Below, piece by piece: positions 1-11,688 of a stretch of DNA of 64,000 nucleotides. Source of the stretch: Ypsolopha sequella (Eukaryota > Arthropoda > Insecta > Lepidoptera > Ypsolophidae); contig OW203990.1 of the NCBI GenBank assembly GCA_934047225.1, forward strand, positions 21,741,045 through 21,805,044, given 5' to 3'. A model generated the notes under the pieces. The model made no database searches. It had not been told where the DNA came from and worked only from the letters and a program-made list of their open reading frames with translations. Numbering within the stretch: the first letter of the stretch is position 1; every line of letters begins with the position of its first letter. The position numbers and the translations under genes are program-made.

Positions 1-195
1 AAGTTTGTGTGTCTAGTTATGAATCAAGACAAGAATGTGGTAAGTTCTCGTTAGTTCAACGACCAAGATGACAAGGTTCTGTAATGTAATTATCTCAGCT
101 CTCCGTGTTTACTGTTGTAGAGGAGTTGTTTGTTTTGTGACTATATCTCAATATTTAAGTAATGAAACTGTTTAACGACGTATTTAATTCAAAAT

Positions 196-275
196 GGTCT
201 CGGTAGTTTAGTTGGTAAAGTATTTGCTCGCATTCTAAAGTACATGCTTTCAAATCCAAGCTTTTTATCAATGTT
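196..275 (+). mobile_element. tRNA-like SINE head (relic)
   Basis: The segment opens GGTCTCGGTAGTTTAGTTGG, which looks like a tRNA 5' end with a pol III A box. About 40 bases on, CTTTCAAATCC sits where a B box (GGTTCGAATCC) belongs. The B box is degraded and no paired acceptor stem closes the molecule, so a working tRNA gene is unlikely. A decayed tRNA-derived SINE head is the best reading. Confidence 0.4.
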
Positions 276-349
276 TACTTTTTGGTAAGGACATAAATAA
301 AAATACTTCTATCTAATCTCAATGATTTAAACAACTATCGCTTGTAATC

Positions 350-545
350 CACACCGCGTCGAAGATACGGGTAATTCTATGTAGCTAATAAATATTCACT
401 ACGACGTAGCAGTTCTACGATGTAGAATTCTACGGCATGTAGTTTTGCGCTTGCTACGCGTCGCGTTGCGATGTGCGCCACGCCCAGCACTCAAAGTGAG
501 TAAACTGGCCGCATAGCGCACCAACCACCTTTGGAATTTCCATGC
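350..545. repeat. CTACG/GTAG-rich palindromic tract
   Basis: Short near-palindromes of the type CTACGACGTAG, TTCTACGATGTAGAA and TTCTACGGCATGTAG follow one another, then a GC-richer stretch with CTACGCGTCGCG. The tract stands out from the AT-rich flanks and is probably part of a mobile element, but I see no termini and cannot name it. Confidence 0.3.
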
Positions 546-561
546 GTAGCAAAGCAGGCAA

Positions 562-828
562 TATACAAGGTGTAACAGAAAGGTGTAACCATATTTAAAG
601 AGCTTATTCAGTCAATGGAATAGAACAACTTTTACTATGGGATCAACCCTGAAATCTCAAAAATAAATCTGCCATTCAATACATTTCGGCCGAGCGGCAT
701 TGCATTTTCCTATGAAGCAAGATTTTTTTTTCGATATAAAGGATTTGTTCCATAGTAAAAGTTGTTCTATACCATTCACTGAATAAGCTCTTCAAATATG
801 GTTACACCTTTCTGTTACACGTTGTATA
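562..828. mobile_element. Palindromic MITE, TATACAAGGTG family, copy 1
   Basis: The ends are long inverted repeats (about 65 bp) starting TATACAAGGTGTAACAG on the left. The right end is the same sequence reversed, closing with TTACACGTTGTATA. A second copy lies at 56613..56854 with the same arms. There is no coding capacity. TA/TATA at both ends would fit a Tc1/mariner-type TA target, but the exact duplication cannot be separated from the terminus. Confidence 0.87.
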
Positions 829-2680
829 GATATCCTGAAATCACCATTTCATATCAGTAAAGTTATGATTTTCTTCATCTTGATGAATTATTCTTTAATT
901 ATTCTTTAGTATAATCGATCTCCTGAACACCCACCTGCCAAACAAATCAGAAATACTTCCGCCTCCGCAAAAGGATTAAGAGCTTGTAATAATTGTTTTT
1001 CATTTTAGGATACTGAGAAAATTGTTTCGGTATTAACATTGACCTCTTATTAAGTCAATGGGTATTAATAATAATGTTAGATATATTTTTTTAATAAAGG
1101 ATTTATAGGTCGCGTAAAAGAAATCATTTTTTGGTTTTTTAGATAAAACCCTATAATAATAAGTAATTTCAGAAACTGATGAAAATTTGTACTACAGAAA
1201 TCGTACACTTAATAAATGTTTTACCTTAAAAGAAAATGGTTGCTAATTTAATTTGAATGTGTGCGTTAATTACCAATTTCACAGACAAGCTAACAAGTAA
1301 CTAGACTCGGATAGGGTTTCTGTTTGAAATGGAACTCTGAAAACAAGTTACTTTTTAAAGCATTTTAACAAAGTAACACTGCAAAATATTCATTTGAAAT
1401 GAAAAAGTTTCAGTCTCTCCGTAATGGCCTCATCTGTGGAGATTGTATAAATTATAGTCATCGTTCTTTGCGACACTTGCACTTACATTGTACAAAGTTT
1501 TGATTATACTTGGAACAGCTTGGGAACTATTCCCAGGGAATACTTACGTAAGAGGAAAACTTGGTATATGTAACCTTTATGATTTGCATACATGTTAAAG
1601 GCAACTTACAAGGATAATCCCAAATATGTTTTGAAGATCCGAAAAGATATCGAACAAAAGAGGATGCGCAATTTCCCACAAGTCCTTTTGGTATTTCCAA
1701 AAAGATAAATAAATAATTAGCGCAAAAACAGCAGTTTCATTTGGTTTTTATGAAATACAGCTATTAATTTAAAAAACTTAAAACTTAAAAGTATGTAAAT
1801 TAACAATGTTGAAATAGAGTTGACTAAGGCAAAATATTTAAAAAACTACATCTGTAGCAAATCCTTAGAACCAAAAAATGTTTGTTACCGAAGTCTTAGT
1901 TCATGCACGGAATAAAAAACCCAAAATGCATATTGTTAATAAGTTACAGTCAAGGTAAAACATATAATGAAGCTAATTAAGCCACAAAAACAAACTAAGG
2001 AACTATAGTTACATAATAACCTAATCTAAAATAACTATGTCCTATTAGTCTCAGTTAAATAGAACCTTAAATTGATTCAGCTAACGTTTCAAATTTTGCA
2101 TAGCCTCTAAATTGTTTCTATTGTCGAGTTATCAAGTAAACAACCTATGTGTACTCAAATAAATAATTAAAAGATAATATAAACTTGTTTTTACGTTGAA
2201 AACCCCCAACGGTACGTCTTAAAAATTATAAGTATGAAAATAACCATAAATAGTCCATATTAACCTGTAGTGTTCTCAACGTGTTCCTCGAATATCCCAG
2301 CTGAGTCAAGACCTAAATTACGGTTGCAAATGTGCTAAATTATGTGAACTAGATCCAGGAGGAGTCGACTTGAATAATAAATACATCGTTTGCCTTCGCG
2401 AATGTTGCGGATGTTGTATGTGTTTGAATTTTTACGGTTTCATTACTCAAAACAATTGTTATTTTGTTTAGGTTTGGGGATTTTTCAAACGGAATATAAA
2501 CGAGTCTTGCCGAAATTCCCTTATTATAAAAAAAAAAACAATCAAGTTTGAGTCAGACTCGCGCACCTAGGTTTTAGTATAACATAAGCCAAAAAAAAAA
2601 TATCGAAATATTTAAAAGAAACATTAATATATCTACGAGTATGATAGAAATAAATTTCTATGTTCTAGATTCAGATTCAC
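829..2680. other. AT-rich sequence, nothing recognised
   Basis: No open frame of useful length, no RNA gene and no repeat related to others in the window were seen. A fragment at about 2547..2575 (GAGTCAGACTCGCGCAC) matches the start of the GTTCCGTAC repeat family, described at 37170..37844. Confidence 0.4.
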
Positions 2681-2737
2681 ATCCAGATTTACTTTTCTTT
2701 CTGCGTTTCTATACTGCAATGACATGATGTTATATTT
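2681..2737 (-). mobile_element. Half copy of a 121-bp palindromic MITE
   Basis: The string ATCCAGATTTACTTTTCTTT followed by CTGCGTTTCTATACTGCAAT matches, in reverse, one arm of the intact palindrome at 35212..35332. Only one arm survives here. Confidence 0.6.
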
Positions 2738-2900
2738 ACAGTAATACATATTTTTCATAAGATTTCTCATTTATTTTTCGAAATTTCTTTAATAAAAGTT
2801 CAGTTTTTTATTTTTTTATTTTATCCACAAACTTTGAAGGACACTATGTCATATTCCATTGCGATTTTTCAAAGATATGTCAGAATGTCAGATATGTTTC

Positions 2901-2935
2901 CGAGTGTTTACTGTTATTGGAACAGTAAACACTCG
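2901..2935. repeat. Perfect 15-bp hairpin, 5-nt loop
   Basis: CGAGTGTTTACTGTT and its exact reverse complement flank the loop ATTGG. It may be a remnant of a small palindromic element. It is too short for an insect pre-miRNA. Confidence 0.75.
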
Positions 2936-3329
2936 TACACCCCCCTTTTCACCGAAGATTGTGTTCCAACGCATTAAGGGGTGGCAACCCATATAAGAAA
3001 TAAAGAAAACAAAGAAAATGGAATTTACTCACAAACAAAAAAAATAAACTTTACAAAGGCGAGAGAAATAATTAATGAGTATAAAGGCTTCATTTATTAA
3101 AACTTAAAGCGACTCACATAATAAAAATACTTATTTAATATTACGTAAAAGTAGAAGGCAGGCCCCTGTTGTCCGTTGAAGACATCCCTTATCCACCTTC
3201 CAGTCTCATCATCAGACCCTGGTCGTCATGTTTTACTAAAAGCTTAAGGACGGATGAACGGACAGACAGGACAGATAACTATTTATTTACATTTTGATTG
3301 TATTGTTTTGTTTGACAAAAGGTAGCAAG

Positions 3330-3577
3330 CTCAGCATTTGCCGCCGGAGAAATAATAATATCCGAACAGCGTTGATTTTCGGAATGCTTCGCGGTTAGTA
3401 TCACTACATAGTATAAAACAAAGTCGCTTCTCGCTGTCTGTCTATCCCTATATATGCTAAGATCTTTAAAACTACGCAACGGATTTTAATGCGGTTCTTT
3501 TTAATAAATAGAGTGATTCAATAGGAAGGTTTAAATGTATAATACATGCCCGTACAAAGCCGGGGTGGGTCGCTAGT
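3330..3577 (+). mobile_element. Helitron-like 3' end
   Basis: The right end reads AAGCCGGGGTGGGTCGCTAGT, the GC-rich subterminal stretch plus CTAG terminus typical of Helitrons. Upstream lies AAAACTACGCAACGGATTTT, commonly seen in lepidopteran Helitron copies (recalled, not searched). The left boundary is a guess. No Rep/helicase coding remains. Confidence 0.5.
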
Positions 3578-3721
3578 AGTAATACTATAAATATTATATC
3601 ATTACATAATAAATAACATATAAAATAAAGGTTGATAAATAAATAGAGGACGCAGTTAACACTCAAACCATTACTATATCACTGTACTTGGTAACATACG
3701 AGTACAACGCTTTCAAGGGCT

Positions 3722-3812
3722 TACAGGTTTACATCACAATGTTTTCCTTCATCGCTGAGTAGGTGGTGAGTACTTATTTATGTACAAATACTATGCACAA
3801 TTCTTTTCAGGA
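3722..3812 (-). mobile_element. Degraded tRNA-derived SINE (body only)
   Basis: CACAATGTTTTCCTTCATCG followed by ACAAATACTATGCACA matches the body of the better-preserved SINE at 58763..58945. The tRNA-like head is missing. Confidence 0.4.
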
Positions 3813-3825
3813 GCACAATTCTTTC

Positions 3826-3909
3826 ACACCGACGAGAGTGGCTAAGTCCTCTAAAGGCTTATGTCCAGCAGTGGACGAACTAGGCTGATGGATAGATGGA
3901 TGGATGGAC
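3826..3909 (+). mobile_element. RTE-like LINE 3' tail
   Basis: GGCTTATGTCCAGCAGTGGA, then AACTAGGCTGATGGATAGAT and a GATGG repeat, is the 3' end of the LINE family whose coding end is seen at 14004..14084, 25201..25733 and 28126..28650. The Y-V-Q-Q-W C-terminal codons are recognisable, but almost no coding sequence remains. Confidence 0.6.
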
Positions 3910-3991
3910 TATGCACATAAATTCTGAGAAATAGAAATGAACATAAAATTAATATGTAGTATCCGCCTAATCCTCTCAATATGGGTACATA

Positions 3992-4086
3992 TGGTTGACT
4001 CATTGACCTAATTGTCTTGGACTGATAGTCCATACAATATACGTATGGAATATCAGTTCAAGACAATTAGGTCAATGAGTCAACCA
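3992..4086. repeat. 95-bp near-perfect palindrome
   Basis: TGGTTGACTCATTGACCTAA at the left is mirrored by its exact complement ending GTCAATGAGTCAACCA. Arms of about 44 bp, with a few mismatches near the centre, meet at CAATATAC. It is probably a tiny MITE. Confidence 0.85.
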
Positions 4087-4092
4087 AGAATC

Positions 4093-4160
4093 GCCTCTTT
4101 CAAGAGTTAATAAAGTCTTTGCCAATTGCCTAATTGTGTTGGACAATTGATATAAATACT
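4093..4160 (+). mobile_element. 3' fragment of the 31-kb/60-kb SINE-headed repeat
   Basis: AATCGCCTCTTTCAAG, then AATAAAGTCTTTGCC and TTGTGTTGGACAATTGAT, align with the 3' ends of the repeats at 31075..31648 and 60168..60690. Confidence 0.45.
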
Positions 4161-4920
4161 AACTAAAAGTCCGGCGGCGCGACGGCCCAATTCTCTGCCA
4201 CTGCGCTGCTATTTTGAGTTCTGAGATAGATATAAAATAATGTTATTCTAATATTAAGGGGAAAGATGAGGCAAATATAAATAATATGACAAACTTTGGA
4301 TGATTTTGCTGCAATCATTAGGAAACCCAGTCATTAAAAAATATACCTATGTTCTCATTCTGAATTAAACTTTAACAAATAACGTCAATTGATTAATTTA
4401 TTAACTGCAAACGAAATCTTTCGTAAACCACTATTTTACTGATTTTAGACTTTATATTAAATTTCTCTCGAGTATCGATTTTAGGATTTATTTGCTCGTT
4501 TCTTTACAAAATTTGTTTAGTGTGAAAAAATCAGTTTTCCGAAGGCGCGTGATACTTCGGTTATCGTAACAACCACAGCCCAGAGCGCGCTGTTTTAAAC
4601 AATAATGTAACGTCACAGAGTACAGTCCTACTTGATGCAAAATGAGGTGCTCAATCTCGGGTTACCCATACTCTTAAAATTTCTATGGGGTCCTGCGACT
4701 GAGCTGCCGCTGCCAATGATATGAGTTTATTCACAGATATCTGAACCAAAGGAGGTAATATGGTAAAGGGTCGTAGCGGTTGCGAACGCATCTGGCCTAA
4801 AATCGGCTTGATGCGAGACCCAATGTTAATAAAGTTGTGATATGCTGTGTTGTCCGTGGCTACAAGTTTATGCGCCGCCCTTTTTTTGCATATATTAATG
4901 TGCGTGAGAAAATACAAGTA

Positions 4921-5114
4921 CAGTGAAATCCGTTTAAGACGACTCTGTTTAAAACGACCAACCGTTTTGAACGGGGTAGACGCAACCTCAAGTTAGGTAA
5001 TTATACAATTTACTACGAAAGAAAAGTTAGTTATCAGTTAGTTTTGTGCATCGTCCGGTTAGTACGACGTAATATCACCGGTCTTTTGACCGTCGTTATA
5101 TCCGGATTCTACTG
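4921..5114. mobile_element. Pogo/Tigger-like MITE with TA duplication
   Basis: The element is bounded by TA on both sides (4919-4920 and 5115-5116). It starts CAGTGAAATCCGTTTAAGAC and ends TATCCGGATTCTACTG, so the TIRs are imperfect CAGTRRAATCCG types. CAGT-type ends with a TA target are usual for pogo-like Tc1/mariner elements. No transposase is present (194 bp). Confidence 0.6.
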
Positions 5115-5517
5115 TACGTGTGACGTGCTTATCGTTTTTAAGTTTATGTTGGTGTAATAAGTGAGAGGAAACCCGGAGACATCTAAACACAAACAATTAG
5201 AGTGCTAAAGCAAATCTTTTGATATCTGTGCTTTTGGTATCTGTGATATCATCCAAAAACATTGTTTGCTCTAGTTTTACTAGAAAACGCCTGAAATCTT
5301 ACTACATGGAATGTTTTTAGGCTCATTAGGGTTGTTCCAAATTGAGTTTCGTTTGAACTCGACCGCATGTTTCGTTGCCAAATACAATTTGCTCTAATGA
5401 TTTTATTTCGGCTACAACACTAATTTAATAACAATTTCGGTACAGTCAGCATAAAATTAAATGAGTGAATGAGTTTCAAAACTTAAAACACGATATAGAT
5501 TTGAAATAAATCTCTTA

Positions 5518-5710
5518 TTATAAATGCGAAAGTGTGTTTGTTGGTTGGTTTTTCTTTCACGCAGCAACGGAGCATCGAATCGACGTGATTTTTTGCGTGT
5601 ATAGATAGTTTTTTGCGTGTATAGATGGTTTTTTGCGTGTATAGATAGTTTTTTGCGTGTATAGATAGTTTTTTGCGTATATAGATAGTTTTTGGGTCGG
5701 AGAGTGACAT
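5518..5710 (+). mobile_element. Helitron-like relic with internal minisatellite
   Basis: TTATAAATGCGAAAGTGTGT, TTTCACGCAGCAACGGAGCA and GAATCGACGTGATTTTT match the Helitron relic at 53159..53368. The normal 3' GCGGGCGAAGCTA end is absent and the centre has expanded into a tandem repeat. Confidence 0.55.
5591..5690 (+). repeat. 20-bp minisatellite, five units
   Basis: TTTTGCGTGTATAGATAGTT is repeated five times without a change in length. One unit has ATAGATGG and one has GCGTATATAG. It lies inside the Helitron-like relic, and its apparent ORFs on the minus strand are products of this repetition. Confidence 0.9.
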
Positions 5711-5840
5711 TTTGTGTCAATTCGGTGTAACACGATTTAACTCATTTGACAGGACTGAACTTAATTTAATTTAACTCGAACATATTTTATTAGATGGATG
5801 TCAAAAATATCTAGATTCCTGATATTGGAAATTTTACTAG

Positions 5841-5867
5841 CTATATATATATATATATATATATATG
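5841..5867. repeat. (AT)n microsatellite
   Basis: An uninterrupted run of about 13 AT dinucleotides. Confidence 0.9.
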
Positions 5868-6834
5868 TCGCAGACCCAACTAACGCCGTCTATCGAGCCT
5901 AGTCGGAAACGCCAAGTAGTTTACTTGGGTATGGTCGATACAGCGATGGTAACATTAGTTTCCGGTTGTCTGACGTTTTTGACGTTTCGTTTGTCGGTGG
6001 AGCGCGGCCCGTCATGATTCTGTTGGAGAGCGCCGAGACGAACGGTCGTTGTATTGAGAGTGCGTCACATACCCTGCGGTCCGTAATAGAATTACATAGA
6101 TAAAAGCTATGAATGAATTAAAGTGTGAGCGATGACTGGTCCGTAATTTGTGAGCTAGCAAACGATGTGAAAGATAGCTTATGATTCGGACCGCATTAAA
6201 AAAGATACATCTTAACCATAACCTCTTATCACAGAATACAATACGATTATTTGATTTTATTTCGTCAAAGTGCCGTGATTCGTGATGGAACAAGACGAGT
6301 TTGTAGCACTGTTCTTTAACGTAGACTCAGATAGCGACGAAAAAATATATATACATATAAATTCTTCCTTTTCGACGAAAAGTTCCACACGACTTTTTAT
6401 TTGTTTCTCTCATGGCCGAATAAAACATATACTATGGTTTGTCTGATCTGAACTGCTGAAATAATGGAGCGAAAACAATTTTTGACATTCCATTCCGTTC
6501 ATCGCTCACATCGCCTCACCTCCGTCGCATGAGCCACGAAAGTCATACGAATGAATGAACGCATTTGCTTCACTCATGGATTATTAGCCATTCACCTCAT
6601 TCATTCGTAATCGATTTTAGCGAAATTATTCTATTTCGGAACGCGGGGTGTATCGAACTTACCGCGTTTCTCGACCAAGTAATCCGAATCTATCCGTCTG
6701 ATCGTTGGTTGTTTCCTGTTAATTTGTTTGCAACAGTGAAAATAGACGTCTGTACTAAACAACCGAACTATTATTTTGGGGTTATAGCCATGTCTGACAC
6801 ACCTGACATCGAACCCTCCTTCCCGCCTTCGTCA
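5868..6834. other. GC-richer segment of unknown origin
   Basis: This stretch is clearly richer in G+C than its flanks and holds a short open frame, 6285..6446 (+), starting M-E-Q-D-E-F-V-A-L-F-F-N-V-D-S-D-S-D-E. An acidic start like this occurs in some transposases and nuclear proteins, but after about 20 residues the frame runs into AT-rich sequence and stops at 53 residues. At 6547..6610, ACGAATGAATGAA is mirrored by TTCATTCGT. It could be a promoter/first exon, an element 5' end, or neither. Confidence 0.2.
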
Positions 6835-6950
6835 TATATTTTTTTTTATTTAAAACTAACATTATTCCCTTTCGCCCTGAATCCGCCCCTCTCACACTGA
6901 CGTTTATTCGCTTGGAGTGACAGTGACAAAAATAAAATTCGCATAGCCTC
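6835..6950 (-). mobile_element. Fragment of TTAA-flanked element family
   Basis: Read on the minus strand, GAGGCTATGCGAATTTTATT and TTTGTCACTGTCACTCCAAG match the left end of the complete element at 19871..20256. The remaining part is missing or replaced. Confidence 0.5.
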
Positions 6951-7039
6951 TTGAATAAATTCAGTGTGTGTCGGTTGGTTTTACTATCTATCCATCTGAA
7001 ACAGCTTACTAAACATACATATTGTCACGATATGAATCC

Positions 7040-7270
7040 TTAGGGGTTGTCAGAGGTATTTCTTGGTATACCCGGTTTTCACCGACGATTATTACGTCAC
7101 AAAGGTGACGGGTGGTGAGCTCTATAACCGTACTTTCAGCACAAATGCACCAACAGCCTAACTTACCTCAAGAAGCACACATACCAAAAACAAGTTAAGT
7201 GTACCGCGGGGATTGAACCCACGACCTCTGGGCTAAATCTGCGAAATAGTCAAAAAGCCGCAACCTGCGT
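7040..7270 (-). mobile_element. tRNA-derived SINE, minus strand
   Basis: On the minus strand a B box (GGGTTCAATCCCCGCGG) lies near 7206..7221. It is followed by a body with TTGTGCTGAAAGTACGG and GAGCTCACCACCCGTCACC. The body is shared with 31649..31745, 32640..32870, 42205..42420 and 46960..47110. Confidence 0.6.
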
Positions 7271-7329
7271 TTGTTGTTCAATAACCTTGTCACTTATAGT
7301 CACTTGTTAGTGACGTAAGCTTAATAGTC

Positions 7330-7929
7330 TATACAGTGTGTCCCTCGTACAAGTGCACATCCGAAAGTGGGTGAAACTATATCTAAATATATCGACAAAA
7401 ACAAAGAAAAAAATGTTTTTGAATTATTTTTTTTAATCTTGAATAAATACTCCACGTGTGTATCTCTGTATGGGACGCGAGCGTTATGCCTTTGGTTAAC
7501 CGCTCGTAGAAAATATTTTATTAATGATAGAACGTTTGTATATTTACGTTGTAATAGAATAGAAAATGATAAAAAGGAATAAAAGTATAGTAAAACGGGG
7601 ACATATATTTTAAAAAATTTACTATTACTGAAAAAAAGAAAGGAAAAGTTAAAGAAATAATCTTTTAGAATATTATTTTTATGGTAATGGTAGTTGATTA
7701 TGTTTTGTTTTTGATTTGGTATGCAACGTCTATTCTTAAGGATTATAACAGTTTTATTTCATTGCATTACTCGCGATAGATCAAAAGTTATGAAAAATTT
7801 TATACATAGTCTCCATGGTGGGCAAACAAAAATTTAAAACGTAAATTAATAAAAAAAAAAATGACGATAAAATAAGGTCTATTTTCATCCCTTTTCGGAT
7901 GTGCACTTGTACGAGGGACACACTGTATA
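7330..7929. mobile_element. 600-bp element with perfect 37-bp TIRs
   Basis: The left end TATACAGTGTGTCCCTCGTA continues through CAAGTGCACATCCGAAA and is repeated exactly, inverted, at the right end. The interior is AT-rich, with one 71-codon plus-strand frame (7367..7582) that resembles nothing I know. No transposase motif is visible, so this is a non-autonomous DNA transposon. TATA at both ends suggests a TA target. Confidence 0.85.
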
Positions 7930-10900
7930 TACAAGTAATTACCAATAAACGTGGATCATTACTCGACTGACAAGTATTTACTTCACTTATCCTATCCTGT
8001 CTATATACCAATATGGATGTTTGAGAAATTCCTTTCTAAATACAGTTCAGGGTTCATTCCCCTTTATGTAGGGTAACGTACCCTATTGTTATTCCATTGG
8101 CGAGCAAACTACCGCCTTGGACTGCACATAATTTAGCACATTTGCAACTGTAATGTAGTCGGTGATTGCGCTGAATACGGCTAGCCCGCTGCTTCCTCTG
8201 GGGCGGATATGCCTTGGAATTGTGCTTTTACATTACAACGTGGATGGCTGCTGGCATGATATTTGTGTTTTCGTATCGTTCCTGTGGTAGAACTAATATC
8301 GATTCGAAAAACAAAACTATGACCATAATTTCTTTTAAACAAGGTATATAGTTTGAAAATTATCGATTTTATCTGTAATGTATTATTTACGCCAGTGTGG
8401 GCGTAACGTCATCGCGTAAAACGTCTTCACTCGCCCAGATGAAGGCAGTCTAAATCTGCTGAAACTGGTCGGCTTTCCCGATCATAACACGTATTGAGGT
8501 GAGCCGTTTTTATATAAATTATGAATTATATAATTTTTATATTACTATCCTAAGTCTCAATTAATTCCATTATTTATTATTAATTATTTACCGCATCGAT
8601 GTTTACGTACTTGTACTATCATATCGTGACAAATAACATTATTCTACAAAAAAAAAATATGTAACAGAAACGTGAATATAATTTTCGATAATTCCAACTT
8701 CAAGTCTTTTACCAAAATTGGTCTATCACGGCGAGGTTTCAAGATATATTTTATTGGAAAACTGAATTTTGATTTATTTATTTAGTAAACATATTTATAA
8801 CTTAATAAGATATATTTCCGAATATCGACATTATGGAAAAAATTCAGAGACAAATTCGTAACCAGAAAGGTTGATTCACCCGGAAAATCATACTCATATC
8901 TCAGTTGCAGGTTTAAAACGATATTAATAATATGTAGACTAGTGTTATTGTAACAAGCTCTATTTCTTGGTTTTGAATGGTAACAAATGTTGTTTTTTTT
9001 AACCTCCTTAGGATAAATGTTTTTATTTATCGCCGATCAGTTGAAGGCTTTATATCCCCATAAAGCGACAAAATTACTAAAACTTACACTGGAACTTGAA
9101 ACCACAACGTTGGATTAAAAAGCGTGAATAATTGCATATGAAATTGCCAAAAATTTTCTTACAGATTCATGAGTTCATAGGTCCTGTAATTCAAAAGCTA
9201 TTTTCATTATTTTTTTTGTTTGAAAGTTGATTTCAAGGTTTTACATCTACGTATAAAATTTTGTTTTTATTGTCAGTTTGATAACCAAAATTAAAATTTC
9301 AAAAACAGTTCGTCCTAAATGCCATCGTGATAATATTCGTAATAATTTTATACAGCTGACACTTTTCAAAAATTTAACTAATGTAGCTGTTAGCTCAATG
9401 TTGTCTCATTCATACACAAAGAAAAAGACATAATTTGGATTTGTCATTCCTAAAAAAAATGCAAAATTGTTAGTACTGAAAATTGAGTTTCCTGCAAATT
9501 ATCCATAGAAAACGGCAATTTCATATGATGAGACCTGTCATTCTAATCAAGCTATAATGAATGGAGTATATATAGTTACTTATAAACTGTACTTGTCAAA
9601 AGTATATCTATTGTAAAATAGGAAATGCTTTGTTTCGTTTACAAGTTACACGATATAGTAGGTACAGTTGGTCTTGAAAGGCTGACTTAAGAAAAAAAAG
9701 GACTAATAACTTATTCATAAATAATTTTAAAGTTTAAGAGCTACGCATTTCAATCCAAACATAACCACACAATTAACGAGCGTTGCTAATAATTACTAAG
9801 TTCAAACAAGCACTTCCTACCTCGATCTGCTAAAGTTTCGGAAATTTGCGGATTCATATCCATTTAGCAATTAAATAACACAGCCACAAGTTCAACCATT
9901 TTTGGTTTTCACCATTATAACTTTGGCAAATAACACACGTTTTAATTTCATTTCATTTTAACTTTAACACTCTGGCTTTTAAGCCTAATGATAAGTGTTT
10001 CTTGGAATCATAAACCAATGATATAAGCTTTTAGTGGAAAGTATAATTGAAATGGGAAATTCGCTGCTCATCCAAAAATAAAACAAGCAAACAGTTGATA
10101 CCTGTTTTTAGTTTTTGGATTTTAGCTACTAAATAACTAAGCATAATAAATACTAAGCATAATACCAATTAATTACATTTAAAAGATAAATATTTAGATC
10201 AATTTTAATAATTGGGGAAGAAATTGTTTCCTCATTTGCTACTAAACCTTTTCAAAGTAAAGATAACCTTCTCACATACATAAACCTACGTTTTGATTTA
10301 ATGAGGTACAATCATAAAATATGATTGTTTTATTTACATTATTATGACAGATGTTAGTTCTACCATTTAGTGTACCGAGGTTGTCTTATTGATCAGAAAT
10401 TAGTTTATTTATTGAAATAAAACAAACCATTAAGACTAACACATAAGACGCGCTAAATATATGCAATGCATGTCAAATAAAAGTCGGTTACGAATAACGT
10501 ACAAAAGGCGGAGTTCCGCTTTCTGAAAATGTTGATGTAATCTGGTCGAAAAGACGCCTTATGAATTTTTAAACTGACGCCACATTTTCTTTGGCTATTT
10601 TTGTTATTTACTACAATAACGAGTAAGGAACAATTACTTTTCTAGTTCAATTGTCAAAATTTATAGTTCCTAACATAAATAAACCTATCTATACACTGTA
10701 GAAGTTTATGCTCTAGAAATAAAGTGTTTCCATAAAGGCGTTTTAGGACGGTTGTGTTCACAAAATTATGGTTAGTAAAATAGCCCCAACTAGTTATACG
10801 TTTTAGGTGTAACAAATAGCTAAAATTTGTTGCCCCAAACCGCGAATTGACCTTTCTACAGGAACTTGATCAATCCCCTATTAATTCAGCAATTGAATTC

Positions 10901-11680
10901 TACAAAGTTTGGGCAAGCTAAGCACTTAAATTGGGAACAGTTTCGTCTTTAGTTAAGATATTTCAAATGCTTTGTTATACTTAATGGCTCTTAATATTAA
11001 TTCTCATTCTTTATTGTACACACAAATATATACTTTATTATAATGAAAAAAAATATTGTGCACAACGGCGAGCTTATCTCTGTAAGAGATTTCTTCCTTA
11101 ATGGTACTTTATGACTCTTAAATATTAGCTATATTTAATCCTCTGTCACTGAAAGTTTCACAATTAAATATTCCATACCCAACGACCATTGCGCTAGACT
11201 TAGACAGAAACATAGGCACAGAAAAACAGCGAATACATTTTCTCACTTTTATAAAAAATAAAACATAAAAATTTATTAAAGAATCCTATCGGTAATCACG
11301 TTTGTGACCGCTAGATGTTCCGCTCATACATTTTTCAGTATCTGTGCTGTAAAGTTCAAAAGTGCATGAGCGGCAATTTCTGCGATCGTACATGTACTTA
11401 AGTGAACAAAGCAATGTTTGTATTGTAGGATGCAAAACGGAGGTACAAAGTAAGGCGGCGGTCATAATCAAAAAGCCCGCACGTGTTGGCTGAAAGGCTT
11501 TAACCCGTGCCAACAGTGCCCTGACATAATATTTGCTTTTGGACAGGAGGGAACTGGGAACGACAAGAGTACGCCTTTGTTATTTTCCTGCCACGTGACA
11601 AAAGGGACGTTCAGACAATCACACTCATTTAGCTAAACACATACTCGTCTCAGAATTTGTGCTTTTCGACGGATGGCTAA
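7930..11680. other. AT-rich sequence, almost no recognisable content
   Basis: No supported gene. At about 8395..8510, GCGTAACGTCATCGCG and GAAGGCAGTCTAAATCTGCT look like part of a lepidopteran dispersed repeat, but no boundaries are visible. Short open frames near 11286..11513 do not look coding. Confidence 0.35.
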
Positions 11681-11688
11681 AGGTAAGC

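Noticed and set aside
196..275. Functional tRNA gene
   Set aside because: A box is fair but the B box is degraded and the acceptor stem does not close.
5457..5720. Two Y-T-R-K-K / I-H-A-K-N repeat proteins on the minus strand
   Set aside because: Both are readings of the 20-bp minisatellite inside a Helitron-like relic.
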